A DNA stretch of 64,000 nucleotides from Cololabis saira. Its lineage: Eukaryota; Chordata; Actinopteri; Beloniformes; Belonidae. Below the pieces are notes generated by a model, which saw nothing but the letters and a program-made list of their open reading frames with translations, was not told where the DNA came from and did not search any database. A program made the position numbers and the translations under genes. Where the stretch lies: NCBI RefSeq assembly GCF_033807715.1, contig NC_084599.1, forward strand, positions 8,471,625-8,535,624. The letters run 5' to 3'. Positions 51,194 to 62,626 of this stretch are shown one piece after another (position 1 is the stretch's first letter; the number at the start of each line of letters is the position of its first letter).

Positions 51194-54100
51194 ATGGCGA
51201 ATAAGTCCGACGACATCAGAATAGTAGTGGGTGACCACACCTTCAATGACCATCACCACTTCAGTGACCATCATGTCTTTTCGGACCATCACACCTTCAC
51301 GGACCATCACACCTTCACTGATCACACCCTTGATCACTATCCTGACATAAATCCAGAGAGGTAAGGTGGTTTTTTATTGATCTTCTACTAATGTCTAGTA
51401 ACAGCTCAGCCCAATATGTGAAGCTTTTTGACAGTTATTTGTCATTTGTAATGCAGGATCTATATGGATTATAATGCTACAACCCCACCGGAGCCGGAGG
51501 TGATTCAGGCTGTTACTGAAGCTCTCCAGGACGCCTGGGGAAACCCCAGTAGCAACCATGTAAAAGGTGTGGGAAACTTTATTTCTAAATGTTGTGAAAC
51601 CTATGTTTTTACTTGGAATTCCTGTTAAATCAACTTATAGGTAATATCCACTAGTACATACTCAGCTCTGCTCTGCTTGACTCTACTCGGTTTTCAGGGT
51701 TTTCTACTGGGTGATAGTACCGGTTAGTACATCTTTTTATGGCATTAACATGGCCGGGGCTCCAACGGGGCTGAAAATGCAAGGTGACCAGGTTGCAGGC
51801 CACTGGTTGGCCAGAGAGTAACATCTCCCAACTCCTTCACACCTGCCATAGTTAAAACCTGGTAGCAGCAACCTCGATATTTACTTCACAACTAAACATT
51901 GGTGCTGTGAAAAATGGCAAGCAAACTTACTCCGTAGTGCAACAAGGAGGTCTGCACGTTTGTGTGCCTCATGGCTGACGACAGAGGGAGCTCGATGAGC
52001 AACACGGAACAAGGCCCCGCCCACATTGACTTGGTACTGAAATATAATGGAAAACTACGAAGACCGAGTACAGTTGAGGCGAGTAGAGTTGAGTCGAAAA
52101 CTGTATAATGGAATAAGGGCATTAGAGGGCTGTTTCCTTTAATGGTACTTTCACAAATTCTGAATGATTGGAATTTATTACATTTATTAGACCTTTCATC
52201 TACAACATGTGACGTATGTCAACATTTAAACAGTACCTTATATAAATGACACATTTTTCCAGGTGCCATGGCCAAAGCCATTATTAATCAGTCCAGACAG
52301 AATGTTGCAAGAATGGTAGGCGGTAAAGCAGAGGACATTATATTCACGTCCGGTGGAACAGAGGTAATCACTGCTCTTTTCTGATATAGAAAAAGGCAAG
52401 AACCGTACAACTGCAGTTTACATCGAACAAATCTTCCCCTAGGCCAATAACCTGGTGCTGCACACTGCCGTAGAGCACTTCAGGAAACACTGCAAGGCTG
52501 CAGAGCAAGGTGAAGGGGACCAAAACGGATGCACTGGCCTAGCGCACATCATCTCCTCCAATGTGGAGCACGACTCCATCAGAATGACAGCCGAGCACTT
52601 AGAGAAGGAGGGCAAGGCCGGTAAGAGACCACATTTTTAACCAGCATATTTATTTACTTAGCAAGTAAGTCATTGGCTTTCTTTAACAAATTATGTGACA
52701 TTCTTTCACTTACGCAATTTCTCGACTTGTCCCTTTCACAGATGTGACGTTTGTGCCTGTGTCTAAAGTGACTGCTTGTGTAGAAGTGGAAGATATTATT
52801 GCTGCCGTGCGTCCCAACACTTGTCTCATCTCTGTAATGTTAGCCAACAATGAGACAGGAGTCATCATGGTAAGAGCAGAAAGAGACTTGGAAACCTCTC
52901 GGCCTCATCTGTGTTTATCTGTTTTTCTTCTCCTGTCGTGAGTTCAATTTTCTTTTAATCTTATAAAACTGATTCCCGTATGCCAAAACCTCTGCCTCAT
53001 CCCAGCCAATCCAGGAGATGTGCAAGAGAATAAGATCTCTCAACAAGCAGGGGGACAGACTGAGGATTCTGCTCCACACCGACGCGGCCCAGGCCCTGGG
53101 AAAGATCCCGGTGGACGTCCAGGACCTGGGAGTGGATTACCTTACCATAGTCGGACACAAGGTCAGGAAGCTGCGGTGTCGCATATCTTTACGTTTCCTA
53201 ACACTGAGGCAGAAATACTAACAAGACCAGTTTATTTTGCCTCATTTGTAGTTCTATGCCCCTCGGATCGGGGCTTTGTACGTGGACGGCCCTGGGACCA
53301 GAACACCAGTGCATCCCATGCTGTTCGGAGGGGGGCAGGAGAGGAGGTTCAGAGCAGGGTAATGTTTGACAACGTGTCTCCCAAATAAATATCATTACAT
53401 ACACAGCATGCATGAAACAAGTATAAAAATCACAAATCGTCCATTGTCAACATGAGGGCCTGTTCTCTCTCTTTCTTGATATTATAGCACTGAAAACACA
53501 CCAATGATTGCTGGCCTGGGAAAGGTTTGTGGCTCAAATGATGACATTATTACTACTTTACGAGGCATTTATATTTATAGTGGTGCAGAAACCACACCTG
53601 TGATTTTATACTTTCTTTGTATGTGTGCATTTGTGTGTGTGTGCGTGTGTGTGTGTGTGTTAGGCTTCAGAGCTCGTCACTTTGAATCTGTCCAATTATC
53701 AGAACCACATGCAAAGTATCAAACTTTACCTGGAGGAACAATTGCAGGTACGTCTGCATCTATTAACCCAGACTTTGAGCTAAAATGTCACATTTATCAG
53801 TTAGTCGGGTTGTGGTTCATTTACAGTGTTGCTTTTGAAGACTTGCCATTCCTTTAGATTCAGAATTGATTCTGTCGACATTTCCTCGTACAATCACTAC
53901 CACCATACATGCTGTCCTTCTCAGAGTGTCTTTAAAGACAAGATCCGCTTCAACAGCCACTACGCCGGCTCCGATAACCTTCCAAACACGTGTAACGTGT
54001 CCATCCTTGGCCCGGCGTTTCAAGGTGATGTCATGACCCTTTGATTTCTGGCTCCAAGTCCCTGCTCTAAACACTGTCCCCCTAACTCTACTCTAATGTT

Positions 54101-54466
54101 TTTCAGACTCAGTTGATTAATATTGCTCTCCCGCTTTAGGCTGGAGGGTATTGTCCTACTGTAGGAAGCTGCTGGCCAGCATCGGCGCCGCCTGCCACTC
54201 CGACAGAGGAAACAGGTAGGCGTGTCCCGCGTTTTCCCCCATATCCTTCAGTCCACCCATCCTTTGTTTACCGTTGCGTAACTCCCCCGTGCCTTACTGT
54301 TCTCTCCACCAGGCCATCGCACATCCTCCTGAACTGCGGCATCCCGTCGGATGTGGCGGCTAACGCCTTGAGGTTGAGCGTGGGCAGGGAGACGACCAAA
54401 GCAGATGTGGATGCAGTCGTGGAGGACCTGAGGGAGACCGTGCAGCTGCTGGAGGAAATGAACTGA
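51194..54466 (+). CDS. scly: Selenocysteine lyase, complete, 12 coding exons
   Basis: PLP-dependent enzyme that splits selenocysteine into alanine and selenide, feeding selenium back to selenoprotein synthesis in the cytosol. Exons: 51194-51360, 51457-51566, 52263-52363, 52443-52620, 52742-52869, 53006-53161, 53252-53358, 53488-53524, 53664-53747, 53925-54024, 54140-54215, 54313-54466. The phases all agree and give 465 residues (human about 445). Visible class-V aminotransferase signatures: [61 protein letters not shown], the PLP-binding lysine in TIVGHK (end of exon 6), [17 protein letters not shown], and the catalytic cysteine in GAACHSDRG (exon 11). The first ATG is chosen because it follows the acceptor and opens the frame. 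The N-terminal ~50 residues are unlike the mammalian enzyme. AATAAA at 54601 ends the gene. Confidence 0.96.
51230..51336 (+). repeat. scly: 18-bp coding tandem repeat (Asp-His-His-Thr-Phe) in scly exon 1
   Basis: Units related to GACCATCACACCTTCACG repeat about six times with small changes and stay in frame. They encode [29 protein letters not shown] and DHTLDH. The result is a histidine- and aspartate-rich N-terminal extension ahead of the catalytic fold, which starts at IYMDYN. It looks like a metal-binding or disordered tail, but no function is established from the sequence. Confidence 0.85.
51651..52130. mobile_element. Possible MITE in scly intron 2
   Basis: The left part CTGCTTGACTCTACTCGGTT and the right part GGCGAGTAGAGTTGAGTCGA are roughly inverted. 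The right edge carries AATGGAATAAGGGCATTA. The arrangement resembles the nested element at 39990-40541, also marked by an ACTAGT near its end. The match is diverged and no target duplication is clear. Confidence 0.45.
53630..53663 (+). repeat. scly: GT repeat forming the acceptor tract of scly exon 9
   Basis: A GT array (TGTGTGTGCGTGTGTGTGTG) runs straight into TTAG at the acceptor of exon 53664-53747. It replaces the usual pyrimidine tract. GU-rich tracts of this type are known binding sites for splicing regulators such as TDP-43 and CELF proteins, so efficiency of this exon may vary with repeat length. Confidence 0.8.
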
Positions 54467-54600
54467 TGGCTTTAATTTTTTGCACTAAGTACAGTTATAC
54501 TGTGTTTCAAAGAAGTATACAACCAAACATGCAATATCCGTGTGAATTGTTATACATTAATTGTATTAACTGTAAAATGTTTGCGATACATAATATAAAT

Positions 54601-54606
54601 AATAAA
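54601..54606 (+). terminator. scly: scly poly(A) signal
   Basis: AATAAA about 135 bp downstream of the scly stop codon at 54464-54466, the first such hexamer after the gene. The cleavage site itself is not visible. Confidence 0.75.
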
Positions 54607-54735
54607 GGGTAAGAACTTGGACTGATGTTCTGGGGAGATGAATGCACTCGGCTTCCTTCATGTTCCTGTGTGAGTTGGTCTGATGGTGACCCTGTATGAG
54701 AAGAAGAAAGCCTTTATTATCATTATACTGGTACA

Positions 54736-55240
54736 ATGACATTAATCAATCAATCAATCAATCAATCAATCTTTATTGTCACATCACATTACTCAGTAAC
54801 ATGGGTAAAAAACTTGTTTGTGCAGGCTCATCATTTGCACTTTAGGTTTCAGATTAGGCAGCAGCTCTGTAAAAGTGCACACATGCAAAAACTATGTAAA
54901 CAAGTCAAGACTGTAAACAACAAAATGGGAAACAGTAAACATAAATATATATATACACTGTAAAAATTGAGTGAATGAGAGAATAATAATGTACATGAAT
55001 ACGTGAAAGAACATTGCACTTGACTGGATGGAAGAATATTGCACATTATGCATAGAGAATATTGCACATTATGCATAGAGAATATTGCACATTATGCATA
55101 GAGAATATTGCACATTATGCATAGAGAATATTGCACATTATGCATAGAGAATATTGCACAGTATGAGGTAGTTTACTGGTTAAGAAAGTTCACAGCTTTG
55201 GGGAAGAAGCTGTCCCTGAGTCTGAGCGCAATTGAAATAA
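54736..55240 (-). mobile_element. Reverse-oriented retroelement-like tail with AATC and 23-bp tandem repeats
   Basis: Seven AATC units followed by TTTATTGTCAC look like the inverted tail of a LINE or SINE. Downstream, a 23-bp unit (AATATTGCACATTATGCATAGA with a final G) repeats five to six times at about 55035-55160. After that comes GGGGAAGAAGCTGTCCCTGA, a phrase common in fish interspersed repeats. Class uncertain. It lies between scly and espnl. Confidence 0.55.
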
Positions 55241-55787
55241 GAAGAAAATATCATCTGATATTTATGTAGATTATAATATTCTACACACAACTGCTGTTAA
55301 TCATCCCCACTCTGTTTAATTTTTAAAACGGCCCAAAGAACACGCTCTTTGTGCTTGGCCATGCCTTGGCCCCGACTTCTCCCATTACTTAAGTTTCCGT
55401 GCGGCCTCGGCCCCCCCATCCCGGCTGAGGCGCGTGCCCGTATGCCAGCATATGGTCCCTGCCCCGGAGAGAGAGATGTAGAAAAAGAGAGAGAGAGAGT
55501 CTCTGCACCTCCACCCGTCTTTCATTACCTTTCTATCTCACTGCCTCCGACCCCCCCATCCCTCCAGCAGCCATGCCGGCCAGCTGGCGGCTGCTCAGGT
55601 GTCACTTTCCTGGCTCCGGAGGAGGCCAGGAGCGCATTAAGTTGGGTTTTTCCCCCCTCTCTCTCTCTCTTTCTTTTTTTTTTTCTTTATTGTATGAGCC
55701 TTTGGGAGCATGGAAGCGTGATGCCACCTAACTGGGGAGCAAAGCCCCCTTCCCTGCCATAGCCGACTGCTCCTGCTGCAGCCGAGG
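55241..55787 (+). promoter_or_regulatory. espnl: espnl 5' flank and presumed 5' UTR
   Basis: GC-richer sequence than the spacer, with C-runs, a GAGA tract near 55480 and a polypyrimidine stretch near 55650-55688. No TATA box or splice acceptor could be assigned with confidence, so the transcription start is unknown. The ATG at 55788 lies in CCGAGGATGG, a fair initiation context. Confidence 0.35.
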
Positions 55788-58599
55788 ATGGCGCTCCATC
55801 ACCGGGCCATCCAGGCCGCCCGGGACGGGGACCTGGCGGCCCTCAGGGACCAGGCGGCCTCCGGCCACCTCTCCCCGGCCATCAGCGACGAGCAGGGCGC
55901 GGGCCTGGTGCACCACGCCGCCCGGTGCGGCCGCCTGCACTGCCTGCAGTTCCTGGTCAGCGACCTGGGGCTGCCGGCCGACCCCAGGGCCGTGAACAGG
56001 GCCACGCCGGCGCACGATGCTGCAGCCACCGGCAACATCCGAGAGCTGCAGTGGCTGCTGGACCAGGGAGGCTGCAACACGGAGGTGAGTAAGGTCAGCC
56101 CCCGGAGAACAAAACCTCTCCATGCACGTTCATGCAGGGCTGCCCTGCCAGCTTAAATGCCCTGCAGATATGTCCCATGTGCAGCTTTTCTTGTAGAAAC
56201 TGCTCAATTCATGGTGCTCTTTCACTGCAAGCTGTATAAACCCAAGATATGGCCTGCCTTTTCTTTTCAGATTCATATTTTGTCTTAATAAACACCCATT
56301 TGTGCTTTTCAGATCTGTAACACTCCAAGAAATTGATACAGGAACAATTTCCTCCTTGTAAGGAGCTAGATGATCTGGTACAAAGCCAGTATTGATAAAA
56401 GACACTAAGACACACGATGGCATGAGGAAGTCATTGAAATGTTGCAAAACAATGTTCTACAGGACTGTCTCAGAAAATTAGAATATTGTGATAAAGTTCT
56501 TTATTTTCTGTAATGCAATTAAAAAACAAAAATGTCATACATTCTGGATTCATTACAAATCAACTGAAATATTGCAAGCCTTTTATTATTTTAATATATC
56601 AGATTATGGTTTACAGTTTAAGATTAAGATTCCCAGAATATTCTAATTTTTTGAGATAGGATATTTGAGTTTTCTTAAGACATTTTTGCATTACAGAAAA
56701 TAAAGGACGTTATCACAATATTCTAATTTTCTGAGACAGTCCTGTAGAAAGATAGGAATTAATGCATATTTCTTCTTCTCCAGTACATAATATCAGTAAA
56801 CAATGATATGAATCTGGAGGAATTTCAGGGCATAAACGCCACACCTGGTAAGCTGGACCCCTGCGATGTCTGATGCATGAAACTGCATCAACGACCATCA
56901 TTTATCAGCTGATGGATAGAAAAGCTGTCCAGTATGAAGACACATTCACAAAGTCCACTTAAAAGTTTACTGTTGAAAGCAGGAGTTTAATGTGAACTTT
57001 GTCCAAGGGCAGTGTCAGCATCCCTGGGCTCGGAGGAATATAGATTAGACAAAAACAGAGTGACATGTGCATTGAGGTCAGACTACTCTGTGATTAAGAT
57101 TACCGTACCTTTAGAAGAAATGTGCTCGGGAAGTAATATCTGAACTATTATCAGCAGCAAGTCCAAAAACCAGGGTCAGTTGAGGTATGGGGTAATGTCG
57201 ACTATAAAAAAAAGACCGCTTGACCGCTTGTAATTCTGGAGGCCAAAACACCTTTTAAATGTTGCAACAAGGAATGACATTATTACAAAGTGGTCTTGCT
57301 GTAATAAAGGCCTAAAATGCTCACATTAACAAAATAAAGAAGGATGACGTGAATAAACGTAAGATAGCTTGGGTTCACAATGCAAACAAATTTAAATTTA
57401 AAGCAAATGTAAGAAATACATATTTTTTGTCCTGATAACATTAAACTTTCTACGATTTTGGACTTGTGTTTTCTTGCACTTGACAAATTACCTGTCTGTG
57501 TTGCGTAGATTATTCAAGACTCCACATTTTTATCATATGAAAAAAGAACAGATTATATTTATTAACCTGTCATATTGATAAAATGCAATGCTTACCAACA
57601 GATAAACCCCCATAAAACTGCTAAAAGCTCAGCACTTGGAGAGAATAAGACAAGGAGAATGCCCATTGCTGCAAAATCTCAACTTTTTTGAATGCAGGCA
57701 AATAAAGGACTCATTAATTTATTATTAATTTAATGGATAAAACGCTGAGGAATGCATCGAGCAATCAACCTACACAAATTAACTCCATCAAATTTAATTC
57801 TCAGCAATAACATGCTCTTGATGTATTGCCTAAATAAGACACACAGACTACTTTTGTCACTCTACATGTAAGTACATTTACTTCTGATACATAGTACAAG
57901 TAGTAGAACCTCTTCTGCTTTCTTATTTTTCATTTGACATGATCTGAATTCTTGTATTCAGGTAAAGGATGTTATACTTCACTACTTCTGGCATGCTGGT
58001 GCAGGTTTTTAAGTGTTTAAATGGGTCGATAGCTTTTGACTCATCTCAAAGTGCGGTTATATGCCTGCAGTTTTACAAAGTACCTTGCACAACCTTTTCT
58101 GGTGTACCAGAAGGCGATAACGTCATATGTTGTGGACTTACAGGGGGTCCGTTTGCATCAGGAACAAGTGAAATGATGTCCAGATGCTGCAGAGAGGGGG
58201 GTAATGACTAGCTCTTAAAATGACTTATTAACTGCTGAGTTAAGTCTCTATGTGTCTTGTTTCCCAGGAACATAAACTGATAAGGACTTAAGTGTAATAT
58301 CTTGATCCGGTGGGACTATGGGATGCTTTATTGGTGCTCACCCTAAGCACCTTGGTTACAGCTTTGACAGGAGGAAGGTTTTATGATTATTGTTGTGATC
58401 TTCTGCAGGACAAGGATGCTGCCGGTGCCACGGCCCTTCACCTGGCAGCCCGGTTCGGTCGTGTGGAGGTGATCAGGTGGCTGCTCTCTGTTGGAGGAGG
58501 CGCTGGGATGGAGACGGACTGTGGAGCTGTACCTGCTCACTACGCTGCATCCAACGGGGATCTCACCAGTTTAAAACTACTGGTTCAGGAAGCACCTGG
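55788..58599 (+). CDS. espnl: Espin-like protein, first two coding exons (3' part beyond window)
   Basis: Espin-family ankyrin-repeat protein; espins bundle actin in hair-cell stereocilia and brush-border type protrusions. Exon 1 (55788-56084, 99 codons) starts [20 protein letters not shown] and contains [20 protein letters not shown] and [20 protein letters not shown]. Exon 2 (58409-58599) continues [20 protein letters not shown], then [20 protein letters not shown], and stops at a phase-2 GTGAGT donor. These are the first four or so ankyrin repeats. [17 protein letters not shown] and position next to scly favour ESPNL over espin. The next exon was not found before 64000. Confidence 0.9.
56085..58408 (+). 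other. espnl: espnl intron 1
   Basis: 2.3-kb intron, AT-rich. It holds the shortened fold-back MITE at 56458-56746. The rest shows no recognisable element; open frames are short. Confidence 0.7.
56458..56746. mobile_element. Palindromic (fold-back) MITE, copy 6 of 7, internally deleted
   Basis: Both ends of the family are present (TACAGGACTGTCTCAG and CTGAGACAGTCCTGTA), but about 80 bp of one arm is missing after TTTCTTAAG. It therefore forms a shorter hairpin than the other copies. In espnl intron 1. Confidence 0.85.
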
Positions 58600-58930
58600 G
58601 TGAGTTAGCAGTCCCTGTAACGTAGCCAGCAGCACCTGCGTGGGTTTAGATCTGGAGTTTCTTTTTTTTTTTTTTAAACATATGTTTATTGATTTTTTGT
58701 TTCAGAATGTACATGTATACAAGGCATATAAAAACATATAGTATTGGTAAACACACCCCCAGCCAGTGGCATCAATTCAGTCAAAGCTAAGGTATGGCAA
58801 GGTTACGAGTCACAGAACTTAACTAGAGTATCAATCAACACGTCCAGCAAATACTCATCACACAAGTCTGCTATGGAGCTTATCTGTGTGGTCAAGAAAA
58901 TTGGAACTTTTTCAAATGCAGTCTCGCTCA

Positions 58931-59813
58931 CACTGCAAAAACTCAAAATCTTACCAGGAATATTTGTCTTATTTCTAGCTGTTCCACAGAGTAGAACTAA
59001 AAGATTTGGTGATGCTGCTTTTAACCACTATGCTCCAAAACTGTGGAACAGCCTGCCGGAGGATCTGAGAGGAGCTGGAAATGTGGACATTTTTAAACGT
59101 AGACTAAAAACTAATCTCTTTGGTCTGGCTTTTATGTAGCATCACATTTTATAGTTTTAGTTTTATTCCGTTTAAATTTTTTTTTTTTTTTTTTTTTTTA
59201 AAGGTATCTGTTTTATTTATTTATCTATCTCTTATAATGTTTTTATTATTTTTATTGTTGTGGACTGATTTTTTTTTTTTTAGCCTTAATCCTTGAACCT
59301 TTATCTTTTTATAAATTTTATATATTTTATATTGTATGTCAGGGTGCATTGGTCTCCCAGTTTTTATCTTTTTGGTCTCCCAGTTTTTATTTGTTTATTA
59401 TGCTTATTTTTCAATCAAAATGTCAAAGCACCTTGTATTTCATGTACTTGGACGAAAGGTGCTATATAAATAAAATTTGATTGATTGATTGATTGATTGA
59501 TAATTAAAATGACTCATTTTTAGTCATTTTTAGTCTCATTACACTTAAAACAAGAGTCATCGCCAGAAAAATAACTTATTTGACCATTATCACCTGTTTC
59601 AAGTAAATTTTCAATTGAAATAAGTAGAAAAATCTGCCAGTGGGACAAGATTTATCTTCTCATTACAAGCAAAAAAAAAGTTCTACTTATTTTAAGTGAA
59701 AATCTATCTGAAACAGGTGAAAATTGTTGTTTTTTGAGTTTTTTGAGTCTTGTCTTAAATGTAATGAGATTTTTTTGACTAAAAATTAGACATTTTCTTG
59801 AGTTTTTGCAGTG
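58931..59813. mobile_element. CACTA-like MITE carrying an L2-like fragment
   Basis: It starts CACTGCAAAAACTCAAAATC and ends GAGTTTTTGCAGTG, true inverted CACTG ends. Fold-back arms with CACCTGTTTCAAGTAAATTT and its complement lie at about 59590-59730. It is related to the truncated copy at 22959. Between the left end and the arms it contains the L2-like tail at 58976-59501. Confidence 0.7.
58976..59501 (+). mobile_element. L2-like LINE 3' end
   Basis: The frame reads SRTKRFGDAAFNHYAPKLWN then SLPEDLRGAGNVDIFKRRLK, the C-terminal signature of fish L2-type elements. It ends GGTGCTATATAAATAAAATT and a GATT repeat tail, the typical L2 terminus. It is 5'-truncated and nested in the CACTA-like element 58931-59813. 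Confidence 0.8.
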
Positions 59814-61831
59814 TAATAACTAGTGAAATCGATCATGTTGTTCTGATTTGCATTTGTAGTTATTTTATATGTATTAAATAATAGAATAATCAATACAAAT
59901 AGACAGAGTAATTCCATAAATGTATTTAAAAAAAAAACATTTACATTTTCCCTTGAAGCCAAGGTGTGGCGGCTGCCGTACCTTGCCATACCCAAATGAC
60001 GCCCCTGCCCCCAGCCCACCCACCAGCTTCTCATCTCACAATAGGTATAGAAAGAAATACAAAATAAGAGATTTCAGACCAATATAAATCTCAGTCCATA
60101 CTACATAGTACAATTCCATGCAAAGACAATAGAGATAAAAAAAAATAGAAAATAAATCAAATAATAAAAATAAAAAATAAAAACAGCAAGTGCACAGACA
60201 TCAGAGCACGGGGATCTAACCAGTTTAAAACTACTGGTTCAGGAAGCACCTGGGTGAGTTAGCAATCCCTGTAACGTAGCCAGCAGCACCTGCGTGGGTT
60301 TAGATCTGGATTTTTCTACAACTGGATGGATTCCTGAAATGTGTTGCAGACTCTTGTGGTCCTTAGGTGATGAATCCTGTAATGAGACAGCGAGGTTTCT
60401 TCTAGCGCCACCATGAGTTGACCTTTGCAGTGTACAGATTTAGATCAAAATCGCTCCACAGCCTCTAGATGGATTGTATTTTTGTTGCGTTCGATACTAT
60501 GGTTCAGGACCAATATTATAAAACTCTGATCACTTACTGTAGATCTAAAATTAAAATATAGTCTCTTTAATATGTTAACATCGATTTTATCACATGGGAT
60601 GGTGTTAGAAACCGTGATGTTTTTCAGGACGGGATAAACTGTTGCTCTTGGTGTTTCAGTTTATTCACCTCCTGGTGACCCCGGCAGCTGATATCCTGAT
60701 GAACACTAACAGCTTTCAGCTACAGCCTCTTTTACCATATCTATAAATATACCCCATCATTTTCAGTTTAAATCCTGCACAACTTCTGATAATAATAATC
60801 CACTAACAAAGCATCCTCTTGATTAGTCCGTGCAACTCACCATGGTTCTCTTTTAAGGGATGTAGTCTGCGTGAGTCCTGAACACTTAGAGGAGTCCACT
60901 GGACAGTTGAGCCATCAGCTTTGCCATCTGCTTATAAGCACTGCGTCCATACTGTATCTTTTAATGCATTACAGTGTAATCTGCAGTTCCACTGTGTCAT
61001 AATGACTGCATTTGCTGGATCTTGTAGAGGTATCGTGAACTTCTACCATCATAGCTGGTTGCTTAGCTGCACAATACCCATAAATACACCGGAGAACAGC
61101 ATTACACTAACCCCTTTGTGGTTAACCTTTGTGCGGTTACGTTACTTTAAATCATGTCAGAACGTCTACTTTTGCACGAGTTGTCTTTTCCCTGGGTTAC
61201 GCATATACCTGGTTGTCAATCATAGACTTAGAGGATTTAAGCATGCTCTCCTCTTTTCACTGTAACAGATTGCACGGATGATCTAAGAGACAGTATGTAC
61301 AACAGCTAGATTTACTCTTCAGATCGAGGGAGAATTAAGGGGAATGGGGATGAGAAAAACAAAGCCCTACAATGCTATTTCAAACACATGCTTAGATAAT
61401 ATTTCTATCTATTTCTACATCCTTAAAGCTGCACAGTGGCACGTGGTGGGGAACAGATAAAGACATTGCAACAAGTCCCGCTTCTTGTGCTGGTTACAGC
61501 GGCATCTGTCTGTAATTCACAACATGCATGGCGAGCTCAGGCTGTTGCACGTGGCCGGCAGCAACCTGTGAATAATACATAGCCAAACAATGTTGATCAC
61601 AATGTTGATGAGGTCCGGTGTGTCCAGTGGTCTAAATTAAGCTCTGGGAGTCCAGCGTGACCCTTGGACTAAACATCTTCTTCTTTGGTTTATTAGTGGA
61701 AAACCAGTATGGCAGCATTGATTTTTGGCTGATCCATTCACTTTAAATGTAAAAATGGGTCACTAGAGGGGAAAGTTTTTACAGTAAGTTAAGTACTGGC
61801 CGCATACTTAGGGAAGTGATGACACGAAGAG

Positions 61832-61932
61832 TAGGAATGGGCGATATTTTACCGTTCACGATAAACCGTCAAAAAAATTCCCCACGGTAAGAATTTGTCA
61901 TCTCGCGGTAAAAATGATAAATTGAGGAAATG

Positions 61933-61991
<59 letters not shown>

Positions 61992-62002
61992 AATGAGCAT
62001 GA

Positions 62003-62054
<52 letters not shown>

Positions 62055-62065
62055 AATGAGCCTGA

Positions 62066-62097
<32 letters not shown>

Positions 62098-62196
62098 AAT
62101 ATTCCTGTTGATGACACTTTTTGTATTTGTATTGGTATCGGGATAAATGCCAGAAATTATCGTGATACATTTTTTAGTCCATACCGCCCATCCCTA
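61832..62196 (-). mobile_element. hAT-like MITE carrying a GAAA satellite, copy B (inverted)
   Basis: It is the reverse complement of the element at 43268-43963: it starts TAGGAATGGGCGATATTTTA and ends CCATACCGCCCATCCCTA. Its central GAAA array (about 61935-62099) is interrupted twice by TGAGCATG/TGAGCCTG and sits at the same internal position as the TTTC array of copy A. The TTCC block of copy A is absent here. Confidence 0.75.
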
Positions 62197-62626
62197 AGAA
62201 GAGCAGTTGTACCATGTATGCCTGCATGCCTTAATATGTAAAAGAGTAAACTAATAAAAGCATAAAAAGAAACGATTTACATTTTTTTTAAACAAGTATA
62301 TAGTTGAATAGCCTGGACATATTTATTGGTAGACAATAAAAGAGCATAAATCATAAAAATCATTATAGTAACAGTTGCGAGTTCTTGTTGAACCTTAATT
62401 GGTATCGTGGGTGTCTTCATTATGTTTATTAGCCATCTCTCTGCCCCCAGGAGCGTTTTATTCCCCCCTCTGGAAAACTGTGCAGTTTGGTATCCTTGGT
62501 CATCACACTGAAAACGGACCAGAGTAAAGAAAGGAGAAAGTTGTCTTAGGAGCTCAGAAAGAAAATGACAGATCTGCGTGATAAAGCTAGAGGCTAGAAG
62601 ACCATATCCAGTAACTTCACGTTCCC

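Larger units (their letters stand above)
58554..60310 (-). mobile_element. Antisense retroelement-like insertion with 103-bp direct duplication
   Basis: The 103-bp stretches 58554-58656 and 60208-60310 are identical except for two positions and flank a 1551-bp insert. The insert begins with a T-rich run (TTTCTTTTTTTTTTTTTTTT) and TTTATTG, like the inverted poly(A) end of a LINE inserted by target-primed reverse transcription. The rest is mostly a CACTA-like element and an L2-like tail nested inside. The duplicated block includes the last 46 nt of espnl exon 2 and its GTGAGT donor. A tandem duplication followed by insertions is an alternative. Confidence 0.65.

Noticed and set aside
55788..58599. 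Assignment of the ankyrin gene to espin itself (espn)
   Set aside because: The start [14 protein letters not shown] is espin-like, but [17 protein letters not shown] and adjacency to scly fit ESPNL; only two exons are visible, so some doubt remains.
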